Shown: one piece after another, positions 26,334-32,815 of the stretch
How positions within the stretch are numbered: the stretch's first letter is position 1
Layout: each line of letters starts with the position of its first letter
Assembly (NCBI RefSeq): GCF_028206795.1
Contig: NZ_JAQLFJ010000004.1
Coordinates: 150,750 to 214,749, forward strand
Source: Collinsella aerofaciens
GTDB lineage: Bacteria > Actinomycetota > Coriobacteriia > Coriobacteriales > Coriobacteriaceae
DNA length: 64,000 nucleotides
Reading direction: 5' to 3'
Translations under genes and position numbers: made by a program
Notes under the pieces: generated by a model
Told to the model about the DNA's origin: nothing
What the model saw: only the letters and a program-made list of their open reading frames with translations
The model's database searches: none

Positions 26334-28297
26334 GTGGGGTCGAAGCGTTGGTGGAATGCCCTGTTATCGTTGGAACGGCGGGCCACGTCGACCACGGTAA
26401 GTCGGCGCTGATTGAGGCGTTGACCGGCAAGAATCCCGACCGCTTGGAGGTCGAGCGTCGCCGCGGTATGACCGTTGAGCTCGGCTTTGGCGAGTTGGCC
26501 CTGCCGAGCGGCAAGATCGTCGGCCTGGTCGACGTGCCGGGCCACGCGCATTACTTGCGTGCCATGGTGCAGGGCGCCACGGGCATCGATGTAGCCGTGC
26601 TGGTGGTTTCGGCCGTCGAGGGTGTGATGCCGCAGACCCGCGAGCACGTACATGTGCTGGAGCTGTTGGGCGTCACGCACATGGTGGTCGCGCTGACGAT
26701 GTGCGACCTGGCCGATGCCGAGATGACCGAGCTTGCCGAGCTCGATGTCGATGACTTTTTGTCAGGTACCGTGTTTGCAGGCGCGCCGATCGTGCCCGTG
26801 TCGTCCAAGACCGGCGAGGGGATCGATGGCCTGCTGGCTACGCTCGACGAGCAGGTTGCCGCTTGCTGGGATGCCTGCCGTGCCCGTGCCGAGCTCACCG
26901 ATGCCGCGCCGCGTCTGCCGATTGACCGCTGCTTTACGATCAAGGGCGTCGGTACTGTCGTGACGGGAACGTTGCACGATGCGCCGGTTGCGGTGGGCGA
27001 CGATCTCGTCGCCCTGCCGTCGCGTACGGTCTGTCGTGTGCGCGGGATTCAGGTGCATGGCGATACGCCGCGAGCACTGCCCGGACAGCGCGTGGCGCTC
27101 AACCTGGTTGGTGACGGTGTCGCGGCGCTTGACCGTGGCGAGATGCTGGGCGTGGCGGACCGCTTTGGTCAGTCGTTGCGCTTTATGATGACGTTCACCT
27201 ACCTGGGCCGCGAGGGCGCCAAGCCGCGCGTGCTCGAGTCGGGCGCGCGCGTGCATGTGATGGCCGGCACGGCCGAAGTCGTGGGTCGCATCATGCTTTT
27301 GGAGGGCGAGGCCCCCATGGCGGTGGGCGAGATCCGTACCGTGCAGGTGCGCTTGGAGGAGCCGCTGCCGCTGCGAGCCGGAGACCATGCCGTGGTGCTG
27401 TCGTATTCGCCCGTTATGCTCATTGGCGGCGGGCGTGTGCTGCTTTCGCGCTGTCGTCGCTCGCGCGAGCTTTCGGCGGGGGAGCGTACGCTGCTTGCAG
27501 CACTTGAGGCCGGCGATGTCGTTACTGGTGTGGACGCGTGGCTGGCGCTGCAGGCGTTGCCGGTCGTGGCTGCCGACGTTGCCGCGGCGCTGGATATGGC
27601 TGCCGGAGATGTTGACGCTGCGCTGCGCGCGCTGGTGGGCCAGGGCACGGTGTGTGAGCTTACCGCGGGCGACGTGGCGCTGTACACGAGTACCGCCGCG
27701 CTCGACGCCGCGATGGATGCCTTGGCGACGACCCTGTCGGCCATGCACGCGGCGGCTCCCAAGGAGACGGGCTTTACGCCCGGTGCCGTTGCCCATGCTG
27801 CCTGGCCTGCTGCCGACGATGCCGTTGCCGCGGCCTTGATTGCCGAGGGCTGCTCGCGCGGCGTTTGTGCTGCCGAAGGCGCCGAGGTGTTCGACCCACA
27901 CTCCGCAGCCGCCGCTGCGCGTGTGGTGCGAGAGGCTTGCGAGCGGATTGTCGCGCTGCTTGACGAGGCCGGCCTGGACGCACCGGTGCTTCCCGAGGTG
28001 GGTGAACAGTTGCAGCTCGGCCGCGACACCATGACGCGTGCCCTGCGCGAGCTTTCGCTCAACCGCTCGATCGTTAAGGTCGAGCGCGACGTTGCCCTGT
28101 CCGCTGCCGCCGAGGCCCATGCGCGTGAGCTCGTCGCCGCCGCCATTGAGGCAGCCGGCGGCGCTGCCACCACGAGCGTGCTGCGCGAGGCCCTGGGCGT
28201 GTCGCGCAAACGCGCCATCAGCATCTTGGAGCATCTGGACGCCGTACGCTTTACGGTGCTCGACAAGGAGGCCGGCGGCCTGAGGTCCCTGCGCTAG
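26330..28297 (+). CDS. selB: selenocysteine-specific elongation factor SelB
   Basis: 655 aa. GTPase that brings Sec-tRNA to a UGA followed by a SECIS hairpin. The G domain shows G1 GTAGHVDHGKSAL and G3 DVPGHAHY. In the G4 position, where TKAD or NKCD is usual, this protein has TMCD, an unusual loss of the lysine. The C-terminal part holds winged-helix domains that bind SECIS; EALGVSRKRAISILEHLD near the end is the last of these. Start coupled to selA. Confidence 0.96.
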   Translation: MSGVEALVECPVIVGTAGHVDHGKSALIEALTGKNPDRLEVERRRGMTVELGFGELALPSGKIVGLVDVPGHAHYLRAMVQGATGIDVAVLVVSAVEGVMPQTREHVHVLELLGVTHMVVALTMCDLADAEMTELAELDVDDFLSGTVFAGAPIVPVSSKTGEGIDGLLATLDEQVAACWDACRARAELTDAAPRLPIDRCFTIKGVGTVVTGTLHDAPVAVGDDLVALPSRTVCRVRGIQVHGDTPRALPGQRVALNLVGDGVAALDRGEMLGVADRFGQSLRFMMTFTYLGREGAKPRVLESGARVHVMAGTAEVVGRIMLLEGEAPMAVGEIRTVQVRLEEPLPLRAGDHAVVLSYSPVMLIGGGRVLLSRCRRSRELSAGERTLLAALEAGDVVTGVDAWLALQALPVVAADVAAALDMAAGDVDAALRALVGQGTVCELTAGDVALYTSTAALDAAMDALATTLSAMHAAAPKETGFTPGAVAHAAWPAADDAVAAALIAEGCSRGVCAAEGAEVFDPHSAAAAARVVREACERIVALLDEAGLDAPVLPEVGEQLQLGRDTMTRALRELSLNRSIVKVERDVALSAAAEAHARELVAAAIEAAGGAATTSVLREALGVSRKRAISILEHLDAVRFTVLDKEAGGLRSLR

Positions 28298-28322
28298 ATC
28301 GGCCACCCCGCCCCACCTCCTC

Positions 28323-28389
28323 AGTTGCGGTGGAATAGTTCCTGTTTTCCGGTTGAGATGCCTCTTCCAGGAACTATTCCACCGCAACT
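28323..28389 (+). repeat. palindromic repeat, family A variant (copy 3)
   Basis: Arms 28323-28344 and 28368-28389, perfect over 22 bp. The outer AGTTGCGGTG matches the other copies, but the inner part of both arms reads GAATAGTTCCTG instead of AAATACGGACTG. A whole block has thus changed on both sides together. Confidence 0.93.
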
Positions 28390-28394
28390 TTGAG

Positions 28395-28418
28395 GGTGGC
28401 CAGCTGAAGCTGGCCACC
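28395..28418 (+). terminator. hairpin downstream of selB
   Basis: Perfect 10-bp stem GGTGGCCAGC (28395-28404) with GCTGGCCACC (28409-28418), tetraloop TGAA. No real T-run follows (TTGAGCCTT). Confidence 0.5.
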
Positions 28419-28440
28419 TTGAGCCTTGAGTCGGGCTGAT

Positions 28441-28601
28441 CGCCACGAAAAGGGCCTATTTACTACGTTTAGTCGACTACCCTCAACCATTCCGAAATTC
28501 GCGAAATTAAAACCGCAGGTAGACGGTTTGCCGATTTTCTAAAAACGGGGCATGCTCGACCCATGCCGGTCAAACGTAGTAGATAGCCCGTTTTCGTGGC
28601 G
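28441..28601 (+). repeat. long palindromic element, family B (copy 1)
   Basis: 161-bp element. The outer arms (28441-28470 and 28572-28601) contain CTACTACGTTT and its complement with near-perfect pairing. The centre contains GCGAAATTAAAACCGCAGGT (28501-28520), shared exactly with the copies at 44331 and 45778. No ORF. It lies between selB and selC. Confidence 0.92.
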
Positions 28602-28609
28602 CGACACCG

Positions 28610-28721
28610 GGGTAGTCTTTTTGGGACGGGGCTTTTTTAGCTACCCTATGTCAAATATGTCTTAAGCTTTGAGGGCTCCGGATGGGGCAGCTAAAAAAGC
28701 CCCGTCCCAAAAAGACTACCC
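28610..28721 (+). repeat. long hairpin element, family E (copy 1)
   Basis: Arms 28610-28646 and about 28685-28721. The shared core is GGGACGGGGCTTTTTTAGCT. Relative to the copy at 35740, both arms replace AGCTAATTT by AGTCTTTTT, keeping the pairing. It lies 30 nt before selC. The C4-T6 run would terminate transcription coming from selB. Confidence 0.9.
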
Positions 28722-28750
28722 TGCTAGTTTGGTAAAATACCGCCGCACTT

Positions 28751-28847
28751 GGGAACGGATGGGCTCCGGTGGGCTCCGCGGTCCTCAAAACCGTTGCGAG
28801 GCGTGCAAAACGTCTTGGATGTGTTCGATTCACATACGTTCCCGCCA
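28751..28847 (+). tRNA. selC: tRNA-Sec (anticodon TCA)
   Basis: 97 nt. Acceptor arms GGGAACG (28751-28757) and CGTTCCC (28837-28843), discriminator G and encoded CCA. The anticodon loop CCTCAAA gives TCA (28785-28787). The D-loop CTCCGGTG resembles E. coli selC. There is a long variable arm (GAGGCGTGC...GTCTTG), and the T arm ATGTG-TTCGATT-CACAT. The eighth acceptor pair would be G-A, a mismatch. TAAAAT at 28733-28738 may be its -10. Confidence 0.93.
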
Positions 28848-28855
28848 TACGCTAC

Positions 28856-28911
28856 CAGCGCTTTTGTGCTCGCGGTCTTGCTGCGTGCCGCAAAGGCGCT
28901 GTTTTGTTTTT
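28856..28911 (+). terminator. terminator after selC
   Basis: 11-bp stem CAGCGCTTTTG (28856-28866) with CAAAGGCGCTG (28891-28901), one wobble, followed by TTTTGTTTTT. Confidence 0.85.
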
Positions 28912-29001
28912 GCACGAGCTTTTCGTAGTGCCGCTATTTCGGCGGCGGTATTTAGCTTCGTGCACCGGGTTTCGAGCATGCCGATGGGGGTGTTTTGCCG
29001 T

Positions 29002-29634
29002 ATGACTACCGTAAGACGAGCCGATCTTTCTTGTGTCGTCCAGGCGGGCGGGCTGTCCTCGCGCATGGGCTGCGATAAGGCGCGCATGGCGTTTTGCGGC
29101 GAGCCGCTCATCGAGCGTGTGCTGGGTCGGCTGGCGCCAGTTGCCGGCGAGTTAGTTGTGACGACTTCGCGTCCCAGCGAGCTTGTCTACCTTGAGGAGT
29201 GCGCGTTTGGCGGCTTGGTGCCGCGTGTGGTGGCGGACCTTGAAGGGTCGGCGGGCGCCATGCGCGGCATCGCGAGCTCGTTGGCCGCGGCCCGATTGCC
29301 GCTCGTAGCGATCGTCGCCTGCGATATGCCGTTTGTCTCGCCGGAACTCATTGGCGCGCTTGCCGATCGTGTCGAGGCCGAGGCGCTCGACGTGTGCGTG
29401 CCGCGCGAGGAGCGGGGGATTGAGCCGCTTTGCGCCGTCTGGCGCCGTGACGCGTGTGCGCCGGTCGCCCAAGAGCTGCTCGCCTGCGACCGTCAGCGCA
29501 TTCGCTGCCTGATTAATCGCGTTCAGGCTGGTTATATGGATGAGCCGCAGATCGTTAAGGTCGCAGGCTCGACGCTCTGCTTCGAGAATGTCAATACGCC
29601 CGAGGAGTTTGCGGCAGCCGAGCTGCTCGCCTAG
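29002..29634 (+). CDS. mobA: molybdenum cofactor guanylyltransferase MobA
   Basis: 210 aa. Adds GMP to molybdopterin to make MGD, needed by the formate dehydrogenase and the other DMSO-reductase-family enzyme in this window. The nucleotide-binding N-terminus is VVQAGGLSSRMGCDKARMAF, with GAMRGIASSLAA and VACDMPFVSPELI following, all in MobA order. Start taken as ATG 29002 with GGGGG upstream; ATG 28979 is possible. The longer frame from 28669 runs through selC and is not real. Confidence 0.9.
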   Translation: MTTVRRADLSCVVQAGGLSSRMGCDKARMAFCGEPLIERVLGRLAPVAGELVVTTSRPSELVYLEECAFGGLVPRVVADLEGSAGAMRGIASSLAAARLPLVAIVACDMPFVSPELIGALADRVEAEALDVCVPREERGIEPLCAVWRRDACAPVAQELLACDRQRIRCLINRVQAGYMDEPQIVKVAGSTLCFENVNTPEEFAAAELLA

Positions 29635-29663
29635 ATCTGCACACATCAATGACGGGAGATGCC

Positions 29664-30059
29664 GTGTCACATGATATTTGCCCCGATACCGGGGAACCTT
29701 GCACTTGCGATGGGTCCGAGCCTTGCACCTGCGGCTGTGGCGGCTGTGGACATACGGCCGAGGAAGAGGCAGCGGCGGCTGCGTATCGCGAGTCGCACCG
29801 CGAGGCCTCGTTCGGTGATGCCCCTGATCACGAACGCAAGATCATCGTGTCGTTTGACAGTACCTTCGATGTGATGGAATGCGAGCAGCTATGCCTTGCC
29901 GCCGGTGTGCCCGGGCGCATTATGCCTTTGCCCGGCTCCATTACCGCAGGTTGCGGGCTGTGCTGGGCCATGCCGTTCTCGGGCGATGCACTCGCCGCTT
30001 TCCGCGCTGCCACCGAAGGCCGCATTACCCCTGCCGACTACCATCAACTCGTCCTCTAA
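29664..30059 (+). CDS. DUF3343 protein with Cys-rich N-terminal extension
   Basis: 131 aa from GTG 29664, which has GGGAG five bases upstream; ATG 29649 is an alternative without a clear ribosome site. The first 30 residues hold eight cysteines (pattern C-x5-C-x-C-x5-C-x-C-x-C-x2-C from about residue 6), which suggests a metal site. The rest is a DUF3343 domain (IIVSFDSTFDVMECEQLC, then GSITAGCGLCW). Compared with the short paralogue at 1413, it has an extra Cys in CGLCW. Beside mobA, it may handle sulfur or selenium for molybdenum enzymes; this is inference. Confidence 0.8.
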   Translation: MSHDICPDTGEPCTCDGSEPCTCGCGGCGHTAEEEAAAAAYRESHREASFGDAPDHERKIIVSFDSTFDVMECEQLCLAAGVPGRIMPLPGSITAGCGLCWAMPFSGDALAAFRAATEGRITPADYHQLVL

Positions 30060-30062
30060 CTA

Positions 30063-30105
30063 CCACACCACCACAAAGGTGCCTGTCCCCAATGTGGTGG
30101 TGTGG
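30063..30105. repeat. 13-bp palindrome around a GGTGCCTGTCCCC loop
   Basis: CCACACCACCACA (30063-30075) and TGTGGTGGTGTGG (30093-30105), perfect, 17-nt loop. It follows the DUF3343 stop. The rest of the gap to 30315 shows no further clear feature. Confidence 0.8.
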
Positions 30106-30315
30106 AACATGTGGACGAAACAGCTTCGAAACACGCGATTTGTGCGTCGGGTACTCAAAAACGCTTCTACCTGCATCGTAATCAAAACGAAACATCTGCT
30201 CGTCGGCTTATGCGAAACTTTGCTGCAACAGTGCGATATTATCCATACTCGATAAAGCTCGCGGCGCATGGGGCGCCTCGAACGACACTTTTCTTTTCCA
30301 TCAATTGGAGGAAGC

Positions 30316-31671
30316 ATGAGCTACACGCAGAAAGTTCTCGACGAGCTCAAGGCCCGCTATCCCGAGCAGCCTGAGTTCATCCAGGCCGCGACCGAGATCC
30401 TCGGCACCATCCAGCCGGCGCTCGACGCCCACCCCGAGTACGAGGAGGCCGCCCTGCTGGAGCGCCTCGTCGAGCCCGAGCGCATCGTTATGTTCCGTGT
30501 CCCTTGGGTCGACGACCAGGGCAAGGTCCAGGTCAACCGCGGCTACCGCGTCGAGTTCAACTCTGCCATTGGACCCTACAAGGGCGGCCTGCGCTTTAAC
30601 CCGACGGTCACCCTGGGCATGCTCAAGTTCCTGGGTCTGGAGCAGATCCTCAAGAACAGCCTGACCACCCTTCCCATGGGCGGCGGCAAGGGCGGTTCCG
30701 ACTTTGACCCCAAGGGCAAGTCCAACAACGAGATTATGCACTTCTGCCAGTCCTTCATGACCGAGCTCTATCGCCACATTGGCCCCAACACCGACGTTCC
30801 CGCCGGCGACCTGGGCGTTGGCGGCCGCGAGGTTGCCTACCTGTTCGGTCAGTACAAGCGCCTGACCAACGAGTGGACCGGCGTCCTTACCGGCAAGGGC
30901 CTTTCCTTTGGCGGCTCGCTCGCCCGTACCGAGGCCACCGGTTACGGTCTGGTCTACTTTGTGGACGAGTACCTCAAGAGCCGCGGTGACTCCTTCGAGG
31001 GCAAGAACGTCGTCGTTCACGGCTCCGGTAACGTCGCCATCTACGCGGTCCAGAAGGTCGCCCAGCTCGGCGGCAAGGTGCTCGCCTGCTCCGATACCCA
31101 CGGCTGGGTCGAGGATCCCGACGGCATCGACTACACCGTGCTCGAGCACATCTACAACAAGAAGCGCTCCGGCCACGACAAGGGCGTTACGCTCGCCATG
31201 TACGTTGACGAGAAGCCCAACGCCGTGTGGCACGAGGGCGACGGCCGTGGCGTTTGGCAGCTGCCCTGCGACATCGCGCTGCCCTGCGCTCGCGAGAACA
31301 CGCTGCTGCTCGAGGACGCCCAGGCGCTCGTCGCCAACGGCTGCAAGGTGGTCGGCGAGGGCGCGAACATGCCCACGACCATCGAGGCTACGAACTACTT
31401 CCAGGAGAACGGCGTTGCCTTTATGCCCGGTAAGGCTGCCAACGCCGGCGGCGTGCTCGTGTCCGGCCTGGAGATGAGCCAGAATGCCGAGCACCTGTCC
31501 TGGACCTTCGAGGAGGTCGACGGCAAGCTCGAGCAGCTCATGCGCGGCATGTTCCACAACGTGGACGACACCGCCAAGGAGTATGGCCAGGAGGGCAACT
31601 TTGTCATGGGCGCCAACATCGCTGGCTTCCTGAAGGTCGCCGACGCCATGCTCGCCCAGGGCGTCTGCTAA
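30316..31671 (+). CDS. gdhA: glutamate dehydrogenase (NADP-type, hexameric)
   Basis: 451 aa. Interconverts glutamate and 2-oxoglutarate plus ammonia. The catalytic-lysine motif LPMGGGKGGSDFDPKGKS (residues about 117-134) and the substrate segment GGLRFNPTV are intact. The nucleotide-binding fold begins VVHGSGNVAIYA. Size and sequence fit the short, biosynthetic bacterial type. ATG 30316 follows GGAGGA. Monocistronic, with a strong terminator after it. Confidence 0.96.
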   Translation: MSYTQKVLDELKARYPEQPEFIQAATEILGTIQPALDAHPEYEEAALLERLVEPERIVMFRVPWVDDQGKVQVNRGYRVEFNSAIGPYKGGLRFNPTVTLGMLKFLGLEQILKNSLTTLPMGGGKGGSDFDPKGKSNNEIMHFCQSFMTELYRHIGPNTDVPAGDLGVGGREVAYLFGQYKRLTNEWTGVLTGKGLSFGGSLARTEATGYGLVYFVDEYLKSRGDSFEGKNVVVHGSGNVAIYAVQKVAQLGGKVLACSDTHGWVEDPDGIDYTVLEHIYNKKRSGHDKGVTLAMYVDEKPNAVWHEGDGRGVWQLPCDIALPCARENTLLLEDAQALVANGCKVVGEGANMPTTIEATNYFQENGVAFMPGKAANAGGVLVSGLEMSQNAEHLSWTFEEVDGKLEQLMRGMFHNVDDTAKEYGQEGNFVMGANIAGFLKVADAMLAQGVC

Positions 31672-31698
31672 TTCTTCGCTCGACATAGCATCGCAGAA

Positions 31699-31728
31699 GG
31701 CTCCCAGCTATCCGGCTGGGAGCCTTTT
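31699..31728 (+). terminator. terminator after gdhA
   Basis: Perfect 10-bp stem GGCTCCCAGC (31699-31708) with GCTGGGAGCC (31715-31724), then TTTT. Confidence 0.9.
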
Positions 31729-31749
31729 CTATTCCGGAGGACTCCTCAT

Positions 31750-31818
31750 AACTTGCGGTGATATACGGACTGTTTTGCGTTCCAGAACGGCTAATCAGTC
31801 CGTATATCACCGCAAGTT
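31750..31818 (+). repeat. palindromic repeat, family A (copy 4, compensated)
   Basis: Arms 31750-31771 and 31797-31818. It starts AACTTGCGGTGATATACGG where other copies have AAGTTGCGGTGAAATACGG. Both changes are matched in the right arm, so the 22-bp stem stays perfect. Confidence 0.94.
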
Positions 31819-31900
31819 AAGGATGGGTGGGTGGATTTTGTCCTAAAACGGTGTGCGGCCCCTCGTTTGGTACACTAAAAGGTACTGGACAAGTGAAGAG

Positions 31901-32815
31901 ATGGGGGAGAACGTGCTCAAGTTCGGTACCTACGTCCGTGTTGGAAACGCGGCCGAAGCCTATGAGCTCTTACAGAAGAACCGCAACAACAAGATTGTGG
32001 GCGGTGGCATTTGGATGCGCCTGGGTTCGCGTCGCGTGGCGACGGCGATTGACCTTTCGGCCTGCGGACTCGATCAGATCGAGGAGACCGAGACCGAGTT
32101 TCGCATCGGTGCCATGTGCACCCTGCGCCAGCTCGAGCGTCATGCTGGGCTCAACGCGCTTGTCAACAATGTCTTTGAGTTCGCCGTCCACGACATCGTG
32201 GGCGTGCAGCTGCGCAATACCGCCACGGTGGGCGGCAGCATCTACGGCCGCTTTGGCTTCTCGGACGTTCTCTCCGCCTTCCTCGCGCTCGATTCCTATG
32301 TTGAGCTGACGGGCCACGGCCGCGTGTCGCTCGCGGAGTTCGTGCGGATGGGCTACGTGCGTGACGTGATCGAGCACGTTGTGGTCGTCAAGCACGATTA
32401 CCGTGCGAGCTACGAGGCCGTGCGCAAGGCCGCGACCGACTTCCCCTCGCTGAACGTCACCGCCGCCTGGTGGGACGGCTCCTGGCATGTTACCGTGGGC
32501 GCCCGCCCGCTGCGCGCGACCCTGCTGCAGGGCGAGGCGTGCGGCCTTACCAACGAGCATCCTTCCGAGGACGAGCTTCGCGCCCTTGCCGCGTCCGTAC
32601 GCGCGCTGAGCTATGGCACCAACATGTGGGGCTCGGCCGACTACCGCCGTCGCATCTCGGCCCCGCTGGCGATTCAGGCCGTGCGCCGCGCCGCCGGCAT
32701 CGAGCTTTCGGCCGCGCTTGCCCGCGAGCTCGAGGGCGTGCAGATTCCCAAGTTTGCCACGGACGAGTATTCCTGCCGCCGCGTGCCCGGCGTCGATTCT
32801 AGCGAGGTGCGCTAA
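31901..32815 (+). CDS. FAD-binding subunit of a xanthine dehydrogenase-family molybdenum hydroxylase
   Basis: 304 aa. FAD-binding type-5 domain: KIVGGGIWMRLGSR near the N-terminus and LRNTATVGGSIYGRFGFSDV in the middle are the flavin-contacting motifs; the C-terminal CO_deh_flav_C domain follows. It passes electrons from the 2Fe-2S clusters of the next gene's product to a carrier. Start ATG 31901, with GTG 31913 as an alternative close behind GGGGGAG. The stop overlaps the ATG of the large subunit by one base. Confidence 0.9.
   Translation: MGENVLKFGTYVRVGNAAEAYELLQKNRNNKIVGGGIWMRLGSRRVATAIDLSACGLDQIEETETEFRIGAMCTLRQLERHAGLNALVNNVFEFAVHDIVGVQLRNTATVGGSIYGRFGFSDVLSAFLALDSYVELTGHGRVSLAEFVRMGYVRDVIEHVVVVKHDYRASYEAVRKAATDFPSLNVTAAWWDGSWHVTVGARPLRATLLQGEACGLTNEHPSEDELRALAASVRALSYGTNMWGSADYRRRISAPLAIQAVRRAAGIELSAALARELEGVQIPKFATDEYSCRRVPGVDSSEVR

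Noticed and set aside
28441..28601. Retron ncRNA or attC-like site for the family B elements
   Set aside because: No reverse transcriptase or integrase gene is near any copy, and the centre lacks attC-type core sites.
28669..29001. N-terminal extension of mobA
   Set aside because: This part of the frame runs through selC and its terminator.
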